A program made the translations under genes and the position numbers. Below, in pieces: positions 36,037 to 44,940 of a DNA stretch of 64,000 nt. How positions within the stretch are numbered: position 1 is the stretch's first letter; every line of letters starts with the position of its first letter. Under the pieces are notes generated by a model that had not been told where the DNA came from, made no database searches, and worked only from the letters and a program-made list of their open reading frames with translations. Source of the DNA: Corallococcus silvisoli (GTDB lineage Bacteria > Myxococcota > Myxococcia > Myxococcales > Myxococcaceae); NCBI RefSeq assembly GCF_009909145.1, contig NZ_JAAAPJ010000009.1, positions 124,001 to 188,000 of the forward strand. The letters are read 5' to 3'.

Positions 36037-36851
36037 GGCCCGGAGTCTACCGGCAGGACGAACTCTCCATAGGGCACCGTCCACACCACCGGGTGTCCCA
36101 GCCGGTGCCCCGAGTAGCCGTCCTCGCCGTACGCCGTCCCGTGGTCCGAGCACACGATGCAGAAGGCCGGAGCCCTCCGCCGCAGCGCCTGGAACAGCGG
36201 CGGCAGCTGGCCGTCCACGTACGCCAGCGCCGCCGCCTGCGTCTCCTTCGAGTCCTCCGTCGCCCCAGCCACGTAGTGCCGGTTCGGCTGGTGCAGCGCG
36301 GAGACGTTGAGGAACAGGAACACCCGCTGCTCCCGGGGCAGCGCCTCCAGGATCTTCACCGAGAGTGATGCCTGATTTTCCGTGGATCGAGGGTCGGTGA
36401 CACCCAGCTCCGGGCCCCAATGCGCTTCGGCGAAGAGGCCTGGGAGCACGCGGCCCAGGGGGTTCCTCCGGTTGAAGAAGCCCGTCCCGCCAATGCACAC
36501 CGTGTGGTAGCCGCGCCCGGCCAGCCCGGTGACGAGGTCCGGCGCGTCCAGCACGCAGGTGCCCGGGCCCGTCGTCTCGCTGCCCTCGAAGCGCAGGGCG
36601 AACGGGCGCGGGTGCCGACCAGGGGTGACAGGGGTGGGGAAGAAGCCGGCGAAGAAGGCCTGATGCGCGGCGTAGGTGAAGCTCGCCGGGCTGTGGCGCT
36701 CCTCCCACCCTCCGCCGGGCAGCAGCGCGGCCAGGGTGGGGGTGCGGCCCGCCTCCAGCGCTTCGCGGGCCACGTCGTAGCGCAGCGTGTCCAGCGTGAT
36801 GAAGAGCAGGTCGTGCGTACCGGCGCCAACCAGGGCGTTCAGGTCGTGCAT
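36033..36851 (-). CDS. STM4013-family hydrolase of the alkaline phosphatase/sulfatase superfamily
   Basis: The 272-residue product has the alkaline-phosphatase-superfamily signs: LLFITLDTLRYDV near residue 15 (metal-binding aspartate D21), SPASFTYAAHQAFFAGFFP (nucleophile region), and SDHGTAYGEDGYSGHRLGHP (C-terminal metal ligands). Superfamily members cut phosphate or sulfate esters, or transfer phospho-alcohols. No signal peptide is present, so it acts in the cytoplasm. It is the first gene of the - strand arm of the STM401x set, with ATG at 36851. Confidence 0.83.
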   Translation of the reverse strand: MHDLNALVGAGTHDLLFITLDTLRYDVAREALEAGRTPTLAALLPGGGWEERHSPASFTYAAHQAFFAGFFPTPVTPGRHPRPFALRFEGSETTGPGTCVLDAPDLVTGLAGRGYHTVCIGGTGFFNRRNPLGRVLPGLFAEAHWGPELGVTDPRSTENQASLSVKILEALPREQRVFLFLNVSALHQPNRHYVAGATEDSKETQAAALAYVDGQLPPLFQALRRRAPAFCIVCSDHGTAYGEDGYSGHRLGHPVVWTVPYGEFVLPVDSGP

Positions 36852-37067
36852 GCGGGCAGGAGGAGCGGGGGACCTCTTCAACACGAGGCCCCCGGCCCGG
36901 TCCAGCGCCCGCTCGCCGCACCGGAGTCCCGGACCGCGCCTGGAGTCTGAGCGATTCCGAACACCTGGGGTGCACCCGAGACCACCTCGACGCACCCCGA
37001 AACCGACACCAGGAGTGAAAAAAGCACGCCCTATTGCAACTGAGTGGCAAGGACTTGAAATACTTCC

Positions 37068-37081
37068 GTAATACGTATTAC
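37068..37081. promoter_or_regulatory. 14-bp perfect palindrome in the S8 protease promoter region
   Basis: GTAATACGTATTAC reads the same on both strands and lies 31 bases before the protease ATG, within the most AT-rich stretch of the window (about 37015-37100). A TTGAAA at 37055-37060 precedes it. It is well placed to be a repressor or activator operator. A clear AAGGGAG ribosome-binding site follows at 37099-37105. Confidence 0.5.
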
Positions 37082-37112
37082 AGGTTTTTCTCACTTTAAA
37101 GGGAGTACCGAC

Positions 37113-39413
37113 ATGCAGAGCATGCAGAAGCGGTTCTCGACGTCCCGTGGTGGCTGGCGGCCGGTGACGGCGCTGGTGCTGGGGTGCACCCTGGTGGTTC
37201 CGGCGGGGGCGCTCGCGGCGGAGCGCACCCCCACGGCGGCCACGCGCGCTCAGGCGGCTCCGGGCGCGGCGGTGGCGACGACGCTCCCGGCGGGTGGCCA
37301 GACCCTGGCGACGCCGGCGGGGCTGGTGTTCCACCGGACGGCGCGGCCGGTCAGCGCCCTGCGCACCCTGGACGTGGTGAAGGACACCGGCGTCCAGCTG
37401 CACGTCTGGCGCGAGCGGCAGGCGGACGGCACGGAGCAGGCCTTCTCCGCGTACACGCGCGGCGGCACGGAGCTGCTGGGGCGCGTGCAGCCAGAGGCGT
37501 ACCTCATCCGGCTGGCGGAGGCTTCGTTCGACCCGCTGGCGCGCAACGCGCCGCTGCTGGGCAACGCGCTGGTGGCGGACCGGGACAACACGCTGTCGCT
37601 GGTGCAGTTCCACGCCACGCCGCTGCCGGAGTACCGCGAGGCCATCGAGAACGCGGGCGGCAAGGTGCTGCGCTTCCTGTCGGACCACACGTACCTGGTG
37701 GAGATGCCGGCGGAGGTGAAGGCCCGCGTCGCGCAGCTGCCCGCGGTGCGCTGGGTGGGGGACTACCACCCCGAGTGGCGCCTGGAGCCGGTGCTCCGTG
37801 ACGCGCTGCTCGGCCGGGCGGCGGCGCTCGCGCCCCAGCGCTACTCCATCATGCTGGGCGAGGGCGGCCCCGCGCGGCAGGCCCGCGTGACGGCGCTGGT
37901 GGAGCGGCTGGGCGGCAAGGTGGAGCTGGTGGAGCCGGGCGGCCTGCGCGTGGAGGCCACGCTCAGCCAGGAGCAGCTGGCCCAGGTGGCCCGCGCCAAC
38001 GAGGTCCAGTTCGTCGACCGCTGGGGGGGCCCCGGCGAGGTGGACATGGACATCGTCCGCGAGACGGGCGGCGCCAACTACATCGAGACGCTCAAGGGCT
38101 GGAACGGGCAGGGCGTTCGCGGAGAGGTGTTCGACACCGAGCTGCGCACCACCCACCGCGAGTGGCCCACCGCGCCCATCATCCACAGCACGGGCACGAG
38201 CTCCGGCTCCCTGCACGGGACCAGCTGCTACAGCCACAACTTCGCCAAGGGCGTGGACCCGCTGGCCCGGGGCCTGCTGCCGGGCGGGCAGGGCATCTTC
38301 TTCCTCTACTCGGAGTCCACCCAGTTCGGCGGCACCAAGTCGCGCTACACGATGAACCAGGAGCTGCTCAACCCCACCGGCCCCTACCGCGCGGTGTTCC
38401 AGACCTCCAGCGTGGGCAGCACGCTGACCACCGCGTACACGACCATCTCCGCGGAGGTGGATGACTACCTGTTCAAGGCGCCGCTGCTGAGCACGCAGTC
38501 GCAGAGCAACAGCGGCTCGCGCAACTCACGCCCGCAGGCGTGGGCGAAGAACATCGTGTCCGTGGGCGGCATCCGTCACTACAACACGCAGACCCGCGCG
38601 GATGACAGCTGGTCCACGGGCGCGAGCATCGGCCCGGCGGCGGACGGCCGCATCAAGCCGGACCTGGCCTTCTACTACGACAGCATCCGCGGCGCGTCCG
38701 GCTCCACCGACAGCAGCTACACGGAGTTCAGCGGCACCAGCTCCGCGACGCCGCAGACCTCCGGCCACTTCGGCCTGCTGCACCAGATGTGGCACCAGGG
38801 CGTGTGGGCCGGCCACGGCGGCGCGGCGGACGTCTTCACCAGCCGCCCGAAGATGGCCACCGCCAAGGCGCTGATGATCAACGGCGCGGCCCGCTACAAC
38901 TGGCTGGCCGGCGGCGCCAACGCGGACATCGACCGCAACAAGCAGGGCTGGGGCACGTCCGACCTGAAGCGCCTGTACGACCGCGCCGCGAAGACGTTCG
39001 TCGTCGACGAGACGGACATCCTCACGCCGCTCGCCACCAAGACGTACACCTTCACCGTGGCCAGCGGGGAGCCGGAGCTCAACGTCACCCTGGCCTACAA
39101 GGACCCCATGGGCACCGTGGGCGCGGCCCAGGCGCGCATCAACGACCTGTCGCTGCGCGTGACGGCGCCCAGCGGCGTCATCTACTGGGGCAACAACGGC
39201 CTGACGGCGGGCAACGTCTCCACGGCCGGCGGCGCCTCCAACAAGGTGGACACCGTGGAGAACGTCCTCATCGCGAACCCCGGGGCGGGGACGTGGAAGG
39301 TGGAGGTCCTGGCGGATGAGCTGGTCCAGGACGCCCACACCGCGACGCCGGCCGTGGACGCCGTCTACGGCCTCGTCGTGAGCGGCGTCCAGCTCAATTC
39401 GAAGGCGCCGTAG
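37113..39413 (+). CDS. Secreted subtilisin-like (S8) serine protease with long propeptide
   Basis: The 766-residue product has a signal peptide (about 1-35, ending GALAAE) and a long N-terminal propeptide region (to about 310). The S8 catalytic domain has candidate D341 (in GEVFDTELR), H368 (in LHGTSCYSHN) and S543 (in FSGTSSATP), with oxyanion asparagine in SQSNSGS. A C-terminal beta-sandwich-like region (about 635-760) resembles bacterial pre-peptidase or P-domains. The aspartate motif reads DTE rather than the usual DTG. The enzyme is probably exported for extracellular protein breakdown, as expected in a predatory bacterium. Its 3' end overlaps the opposite gene by 20 bases. Confidence 0.85.
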   Translation: MQSMQKRFSTSRGGWRPVTALVLGCTLVVPAGALAAERTPTAATRAQAAPGAAVATTLPAGGQTLATPAGLVFHRTARPVSALRTLDVVKDTGVQLHVWRERQADGTEQAFSAYTRGGTELLGRVQPEAYLIRLAEASFDPLARNAPLLGNALVADRDNTLSLVQFHATPLPEYREAIENAGGKVLRFLSDHTYLVEMPAEVKARVAQLPAVRWVGDYHPEWRLEPVLRDALLGRAAALAPQRYSIMLGEGGPARQARVTALVERLGGKVELVEPGGLRVEATLSQEQLAQVARANEVQFVDRWGGPGEVDMDIVRETGGANYIETLKGWNGQGVRGEVFDTELRTTHREWPTAPIIHSTGTSSGSLHGTSCYSHNFAKGVDPLARGLLPGGQGIFFLYSESTQFGGTKSRYTMNQELLNPTGPYRAVFQTSSVGSTLTTAYTTISAEVDDYLFKAPLLSTQSQSNSGSRNSRPQAWAKNIVSVGGIRHYNTQTRADDSWSTGASIGPAADGRIKPDLAFYYDSIRGASGSTDSSYTEFSGTSSATPQTSGHFGLLHQMWHQGVWAGHGGAADVFTSRPKMATAKALMINGAARYNWLAGGANADIDRNKQGWGTSDLKRLYDRAAKTFVVDETDILTPLATKTYTFTVASGEPELNVTLAYKDPMGTVGAAQARINDLSLRVTAPSGVIYWGNNGLTAGNVSTAGGASNKVDTVENVLIANPGAGTWKVEVLADELVQDAHTATPAVDAVYGLVVSGVQLNSKAP

Positions 39414-40872
39414 TCCCCTGCGCCTCGCCGTGCGCGGCCTCCGGCTTCTCCGGGGCCCGCACGGCGCGGTGGAGGACGGGCAGGGACGGGCTCAGCGTGC
39501 CCAGGTAGAGCCGGCCGTGGAAGCCCGTCTCCCCCCGCGACGCGAACATCGCCACCTTCCGGGGCGTGTTCGGCTCCTGGCGTGCCTCCACCGTCGGGTT
39601 GATGCCGTGCACGTCGCAGTCCACCTGCTCCCAGACGTTGAAGCGGCACGCGTAGTGGGCGCCCCGGGCGAAGCCCACCTCCAGCGCCAGCACGGGCGAT
39701 GAGGGCTGGGCCCGCGTCAGCCGCCGGCCCATGGGTTCGAACTTCGAGTCCCAGCCGACGCCGCCGGTGCGCACGTGCACGTCACCGGCGAGCACCAGCA
39801 TCCACGCGTCCGGGTGCTCCTGACGGAAGGCCAGCAGGTTCGCCGCCATCTCCGCCTCGCGCGCGTTGCCCGCCGCCTCCCTGGAGTCGAACGCCACCAG
39901 CGAGATGGCGCTCCCCCGGGCCCGCAGGCGGCGCGCGGCCTCGACCAGGTGGATGACGCCCGCGCTGCTGCGGCCGTCCTGGTCCACGCGGCGGAAGAAG
40001 TCGCTCAGCACGAGCAGCCGCTCCAGGTCCTCATTGGTGCCCGCGCTCGCCAGGTACTCCTCCAGCGCGGACTGGTCCACCGACGGCACCGACAGGGCCA
40101 GCGCCACCGGCAGCTTCTTCTCCGCCGCGTCGCAGAGCATCCGCGCGGCGGCGTCCGGCAGCTCGCGCGTGCCCAGCGGATCCGCCACCAGCACGGTGGT
40201 TCCACCGGCGAGCAGCGGCGCCACGCCCTCCACGGGATCGCCGCAGCGGGGGGCCGCGTCCGGGGCCTCCGCGGTCCAGCCGTCCACCTTCACCTCCCGC
40301 ACCGGGATGGACGCCTTGCCGCCCACCAGCTCCAGCGACGGCACCATCTCCAGCCGGGCCAGCAGCTTCCGCTCCTGCGGCAGGTCGCGGAAGCCACGGC
40401 GCAGCTTGAAGCCCTCCATCGTCGGGACGGCTTCGAAGGTGTCGTGCGTGAACGCTTCGCGGAAGTGGTTGTAGGTGTGGTCGTTCGCCCTCTGGCTGCC
40501 CGGCTCGGGGGTCTGTTGCATGATGGCGTCGTCCGCCTCGCGGTACTGGAGCCGGAAGATGCGCACCAGCGACTGGCGCGGCCCCACCGCTTCGGGGCGC
40601 ACCAGGTAGCGCTCGAAGGTGCGGTTGCCGCGCGCGTTCACGCCGATCTCCCAGGACTGGGAGTACAGCTCGTGCGTGGTGTTGTTCTCGAAGATGTCCA
40701 GGCGCTGCTCTTCCAGCAGCCGGCGCGCGACGAACATCGCCTCGTCGAGCGGCACCAGGTAGACCTTCTCCACGGTGGGCATGGGCTCCGCGTCCGCTGG
40801 AGCCCCATCCAGTCCACGCGACAGGCTCGCGCAGCCCACGCACAAGAGCCCCAACGTCCAGTGCCACCGCAT
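39394..40872 (-). CDS. Tiki/ChaN-like lipoprotein, paralog 1
   Basis: The 492-residue product starts with a lipobox (LLCVGC, cysteine near 14). An unfamiliar N-terminal domain (about 30-230) is followed by a region resembling the Tiki/ChaN haem-binding superfamily (about 255-410): VLVADPLGTRELPDAAARML, EYLASAGTNEDLERLLVLSD, and EMAANLLAFRQEHP before LAGDVHVRT. The family's first metal motif is usually GExH; here it reads DPLGTRE, so metal binding may be altered. It is very similar to the next gene, a tandem duplicate. Placed downstream of its paralog with 84 bases between. Confidence 0.65.
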   Translation of the reverse strand: MRWHWTLGLLCVGCASLSRGLDGAPADAEPMPTVEKVYLVPLDEAMFVARRLLEEQRLDIFENNTTHELYSQSWEIGVNARGNRTFERYLVRPEAVGPRQSLVRIFRLQYREADDAIMQQTPEPGSQRANDHTYNHFREAFTHDTFEAVPTMEGFKLRRGFRDLPQERKLLARLEMVPSLELVGGKASIPVREVKVDGWTAEAPDAAPRCGDPVEGVAPLLAGGTTVLVADPLGTRELPDAAARMLCDAAEKKLPVALALSVPSVDQSALEEYLASAGTNEDLERLLVLSDFFRRVDQDGRSSAGVIHLVEAARRLRARGSAISLVAFDSREAAGNAREAEMAANLLAFRQEHPDAWMLVLAGDVHVRTGGVGWDSKFEPMGRRLTRAQPSSPVLALEVGFARGAHYACRFNVWEQVDCDVHGINPTVEARQEPNTPRKVAMFASRGETGFHGRLYLGTLSPSLPVLHRAVRAPEKPEAAHGEAQGTTAPSN

Positions 40873-40956
40873 GGTCCTGCCCCCTTTCGTGAAGGGGACC
40901 GCGTCGGCGTCGTCGCCGTCCCCGTCGGCACAGCCTGACACTTCAGGTGAAGACCC

Positions 40957-42426
40957 TCAGGGCGTGGCGTCCGGCGGGTGCGCGGCCCCTTGCTGCTGGG
41001 CCACCGGTTGGGTCACGCGCTGGATGACGGGCGGAGAGGCGTTGAGCGCCCCCACGTAGAGCCGACCGTGGAAGCCCCGGTCGCTGGGGGAGGAGAACAG
41101 CGCCACCTTGCGCGGCGTGCCCGGCTCCTGGCGCACCTCCACGGACGGGCTGAGCGCGTAGACGTTGCACTCCACCTGCTCCCAGACGTTGAAGCGGCAG
41201 GAGAACTGCGAGCCGCGCGCGAAGCCCACCTCCAGCGCCTTCACGGGCGAGGCGGGCAGGGCGCGGAGCAGCCGCGAGCCCAGGGGCTCGAAGTCCTTGT
41301 TCCAGCTCACCGGCTTCGTGCGCACGTGCACGTCGCCCGCGAGCGCGAGCAGCCACGCGTCCGGGTTCGCCTGCCGGTACGCGATGAGGTTCCGGGCCAT
41401 CTCCTCCTCACGCGAGTTGCCGGAGGCGGAGTTGGAGTCGAACGCGAGCACCGTGATGGCGTTGCCCTGCGCGCGCAGGCGGCGCGCCTGTTCGATGAGG
41501 CGCAGCATGGCGCCGCTGCTGCGGCCATCCTGGTACACGCGGCGCCAGAAGGAGCTGACCACCAGCAGCCGCTCCAGGTCCTCGTTGCCACCGGCGGAGG
41601 CCAGGTACTCATCGAGCGAGGGTTGATCCTCCGACGGCAGCGACAGCGCGAGCGCCACCGGCAGCTTCTTCTCCACCGCGTCGCACAGCATCCGCGTGGC
41701 GGCCTCTGGCAGCTCGCGCGTGCCCAGCGGGTCCGACACCAGCACCGTGTGCCCCGCGGTGAGCAGCGGCTCCACGCCCGGCAGCGGCTCCCCGCACGTC
41801 ACGGGCGCGGAGTGGGCCACGTCCTCCTCCCAGCCCTCCACCTGCACCGAGCGCACGGGCGCGGACGCCTTGCCCCCCACCAGCTCCAGCGAGGGCACCA
41901 TCTCCAGCTTCGCGAGCAGCTTGCGCTCCAGCGGGAGGTCGCGGGTGCCGCGCACCATCTTGAAGCCCTCCATGTCCGGCACGCCGTCGAAGGTGAAGCG
42001 CTCGAACGTCTTGCGCGCGAGGTACTTCTCCTCGTCCTCGATGCGCTCGTTGAGCCACTTGGGCTTGATCTCGATGTTGGTGTCCTGCTCGCGGTAGCGC
42101 AGGCGGAAGACGCGGACCACGGACTGGCGGGGGCCCAGCGCCGCGCCCTTCACGAAGTAGCGCTCGTAGGTGCGGTTGCCGGGCAGGTTCAACCCGGGCT
42201 CGTGCGCGGAGGTGTAGAGCTCGTGGTGGCCCTCGCGCTCGAAGACGTCGTAGCGCTGCTCCTCGAAGACGTGCCGCATGGTGAGCAGGGCCTCGTCCAG
42301 CGACACCAGGTACACCGTCTCCTCGGTGGGCACCTCCTCCTCGCCCGCCGCGTTCTCGTCGTGGAGGTCCTTCGTCAGGCTGGCGCAGCCCAGGCACAAC
42401 AGTCCCAGCATCCAATGAAACCGCAT
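40957..42426 (-). CDS. Tiki/ChaN-like lipoprotein, paralog 2
   Basis: The 489-residue product has the same layout as its downstream neighbour: lipobox LLCLGC, the N-terminal domain beginning EETVYLVSLDEALLTMRHVF, then VLVSDPLGTRELPEAATRML and NLIAYRQANPDAWLLALAGD. Shared runs such as LERKLLAKLEMVPSLELVGG nearly match QERKLLARLEMVPSLELVGG in paralog 1. Both lose the histidine expected in the first metal motif. ATG at 42426 begins the signal. The pair is probably one transcript read from here. Confidence 0.65.
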   Translation of the reverse strand: MRFHWMLGLLCLGCASLTKDLHDENAAGEEEVPTEETVYLVSLDEALLTMRHVFEEQRYDVFEREGHHELYTSAHEPGLNLPGNRTYERYFVKGAALGPRQSVVRVFRLRYREQDTNIEIKPKWLNERIEDEEKYLARKTFERFTFDGVPDMEGFKMVRGTRDLPLERKLLAKLEMVPSLELVGGKASAPVRSVQVEGWEEDVAHSAPVTCGEPLPGVEPLLTAGHTVLVSDPLGTRELPEAATRMLCDAVEKKLPVALALSLPSEDQPSLDEYLASAGGNEDLERLLVVSSFWRRVYQDGRSSGAMLRLIEQARRLRAQGNAITVLAFDSNSASGNSREEEMARNLIAYRQANPDAWLLALAGDVHVRTKPVSWNKDFEPLGSRLLRALPASPVKALEVGFARGSQFSCRFNVWEQVECNVYALSPSVEVRQEPGTPRKVALFSSPSDRGFHGRLYVGALNASPPVIQRVTQPVAQQQGAAHPPDATP

Positions 42427-42547
42427 GACGTGACCTCCGGCCCACCCAGGTGTCCCATGTTGCTCGCGAACGGGGCGCGACGTCCTGGCTCCCACGGCCA
42501 GGACGCCGTGAATCAGTCTACCGGCAAACGCGACGCCAGCGCGTCTG

Positions 42548-43042
42548 TCAGGCAGGACGGGTGGGAGCCGCGCCCTGGCCCGTGAGCGACCGGACGACAT
42601 CCAGCGCGAGCGAGGCGTGCTTCTTCACCTGGACCTGCGAGTCGAAGGCGTAGCGGATGGTGCCCGCCCGGTCGGCGATGAAGGTCACCCGGCCCGGCAG
42701 AAGGCCCAGGAAGTTGGTGCCCACCCCGAAGGCCTTGCGCGCCGCGCCGTCCGGGTCGCTGAGGAGGCGGAAGGGGAGGCGGTACTTGGCGACGAACTTC
42801 TCATGCGACTCCGCGGTGTCGCTGCTGATGCCCACCACGTCCGCGCCCGCGTCGGTGAAGTCCTGGTACTGGTCCCGCAGGGAGCAGGCCTGGACCGTAC
42901 ATCCCGGGGAGTCATCCCGCGGGTAGAAGTAGATGACCATCGCCTTGTCACCCAGCAGGTCGCGCAGGCGCACCGGCGCGTCGCCCGGCCCCCTCAGCGT
43001 GACGTCCGGAACCGCATCCCCTTCTTGCAGCATCTTGGCCAT
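42548..43042 (-). CDS. PrxQ/BCP-type peroxiredoxin
   Basis: Peroxiredoxins reduce hydrogen peroxide and organic peroxides with an active cysteine. The 164-residue product has the family layout: an N-terminal APxF-like start (GDAVPDVTLRGPGDAPVRL), then YFYPRDDSPGCTVQACSLRD with peroxidatic and resolving cysteines five residues apart (the C-x4-C PrxQ arrangement), and LLSDPDGAARKAFGV. ATG at 43042 is chosen because the conserved domain begins there. The gene is divergent from the FHA activator gene at 43150. Confidence 0.9.
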   Translation of the reverse strand: MAKMLQEGDAVPDVTLRGPGDAPVRLRDLLGDKAMVIYFYPRDDSPGCTVQACSLRDQYQDFTDAGADVVGISSDTAESHEKFVAKYRLPFRLLSDPDGAARKAFGVGTNFLGLLPGRVTFIADRAGTIRYAFDSQVQVKKHASLALDVVRSLTGQGAAPTRPA

Positions 43043-43149
43043 GGAACCCGTCTCCTCCCAGACAGCGAGCATCCCCCGCGCATGGCCCGACCCGCAAATC
43101 AGACGTGCCGGTTGCCCGGGGTTCAAGGGCCTGGGCATTCTTTCAGGGA

Positions 43150-44940
43150 ATGCTGCCACCTGACCTGAGGGAGACCGAGGCCCCCCGCAAGGGAGCCTCC
43201 CGCGCCGCCGCGACGGACCGGCTGTACCTGCTGCTGCTGGTGGGGAACAGCTCCACGCTGGTGCCGCTGCCCCGGGAGGGGGCGGTGGTGATTGGACGGG
43301 CGGCGGGGGTGGACGTGCTGGTGGAGGACGCGTCGGTGAGCCGCCAGCACGCGAAGGTGGGGGTGGCGGAGGGGGAGGCGTTCATCGCGGACCTGGGCAG
43401 CCACAACGGCGTGCGCGTCAACGGCGAGCCGGTGCAGGGGTCGCGTCCCCTGGACGGCGGGGACGTGGTGACGCTGGGCAACGTGACGCTGGTGTTCCAC
43501 CGGGGCGAGCGGCCCTTGCCGGAGCGGCGGGCGCTGGAGGCCGAAGGGCTGCGGGCGCGGCTGTCGGAGGAGTTGGAGCGGGTGCGCACGACCGGGCACG
43601 CGGTGAGCGTGCTGGCGCTGGAGGTGGAGTCCGCGTGGGTGTCGCCGGCGGAGCTGGGGCGGGCGCTGCATGGCGCGCTGCGGCTGATGGATGGCGTGGG
43701 GCAGCTGGGAGGCACGTGGATGGTGCTGCTGCCGGACCTGTCGGGAGAGGAGGCGGAGGCCGCCGCGGCGCACCTGGTGTCGGTGCTCACGCCGCTCGCC
43801 GGGCGCGTGCGGGCGGGGCTGGCGCACGCGCCAGGGGATGGGATGCAGGGGGATGCGCTGCTCGGCGCGGCCCGGGCGGCGGCGCTGGCGGCGGCGCCCG
43901 GGGAGACGCGGGTCAGCGGGCCGTCGATGTACCGGCTGGCGCTGGGCGAGCGGTCGGTGGTGGTGGCGGACACGGCGCTGCTGCAGCTGTTCGAACTGCT
44001 GCGCCGGCTGGCGGCGAGCCCACTGCCCGTGCTCATCCACGGCGAGACGGGGGCCGGCAAGGAGAACGCGGCGTGGGCGGTGCATCACTGGTCGCGGAGG
44101 GCGGCGCAGGGGTTCGTGGCGCTCAACTGCGCGGCGCTGCCAGAGAGCCTGGTGGAGGCGGAGCTGTTCGGCCATGAGCGGGGCGCCTTCTCCGGCGCGG
44201 ACCGGGCGCGCGCGGGCCTGCTGGAGCGGGCCAGCGGCGGGACGCTCTTCCTGGACGAGGTGGCGGAGCTGTCGCTGCCCATCCAGGCGAAGCTGCTGCG
44301 GGCGTTGGATCAACAGGTGATCACCCGGCTGGGGGATTCGCGCGAGCGGCCCGTGGATCTGCGCGTGGTGGCGGCGACGCACCGGGTGCTGGCGGACGAG
44401 GTGAAGGCGGGGCGGTTCCGGCAGGATCTCTTCTTCCGCCTGTCCGCGGCGGTGGTGATGCTGCCGCCCTTGAGGGACCGGCCGAGGGAGCTGCCCCTGC
44501 TCGCACGAGCGTTCCTGGAGGATGCGTGCGCCAGGGCGGGGCGCCCACCGCTGCACCTGTCCGCCGCGACCATGGAGGTCCTGAGCGCGCATGGCTGGCC
44601 TGGGAACGTCCGCGAGCTGAAGAACGCGGTGGAGTACGCGGCGGCCATGTCGCCGGGACCGGTGGTGGAGCCGTCGCACCTGCCGGACTCGCTGCGGGCG
44701 ACGCCGCCGGAGCCCGCGCGGGGTGAGGAGGGGACGGCCGCCTCGCCCCGGGTGTTCCAGAACCTGGCGGAGGAGCTGCGGACGCTGGAGCGGCGGCGGA
44801 TGATGGAGGCGCTGGAGGCCACCGGTGGGGTGCAGACCCGGGCGGCCCAGCTCATCGGGATGCCGCTGCGCACGTTCGCGTTCAAGATGAAGCAGCACCG
44901 CATTCCGTCATCGCGAGGCCGGGGCCCGGCGGAGGAATGA
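43150..44940 (+). CDS. FHA-domain sigma-54-dependent transcription activator
   Basis: The 596-residue product has an N-terminal FHA domain (about 43-115: VVIGRAAGVDVLVEDASVSR and DLGSHNGVRVNG), which reads phosphothreonine. A middle region of unclear fold follows. The AAA+ core has Walker A GETGAGKE (about 298-305), GAFSGAD in place of GAFTGA, and TLFLDEVAELSLPIQAKLLR as Walker B. A Fis-type helix-turn-helix ends it (TRAAQLIGMPLRTFAFKMKQ). Its TGA overlaps the ATG of the kinase gene (ATGA). Together they suggest a kinase-to-activator signalling pair. Confidence 0.88.
   Translation: MLPPDLRETEAPRKGASRAAATDRLYLLLLVGNSSTLVPLPREGAVVIGRAAGVDVLVEDASVSRQHAKVGVAEGEAFIADLGSHNGVRVNGEPVQGSRPLDGGDVVTLGNVTLVFHRGERPLPERRALEAEGLRARLSEELERVRTTGHAVSVLALEVESAWVSPAELGRALHGALRLMDGVGQLGGTWMVLLPDLSGEEAEAAAAHLVSVLTPLAGRVRAGLAHAPGDGMQGDALLGAARAAALAAAPGETRVSGPSMYRLALGERSVVVADTALLQLFELLRRLAASPLPVLIHGETGAGKENAAWAVHHWSRRAAQGFVALNCAALPESLVEAELFGHERGAFSGADRARAGLLERASGGTLFLDEVAELSLPIQAKLLRALDQQVITRLGDSRERPVDLRVVAATHRVLADEVKAGRFRQDLFFRLSAAVVMLPPLRDRPRELPLLARAFLEDACARAGRPPLHLSAATMEVLSAHGWPGNVRELKNAVEYAAAMSPGPVVEPSHLPDSLRATPPEPARGEEGTAASPRVFQNLAEELRTLERRRMMEALEATGGVQTRAAQLIGMPLRTFAFKMKQHRIPSSRGRGPAEE

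Noticed and set aside
37046..37059. A TGGCAA...TTGAAA pair before the S8 protease that resembles a sigma-54 promoter
   Set aside because: The distance between the GG and the expected GC is off by one base and the GC is absent, so the invariant elements are not met.
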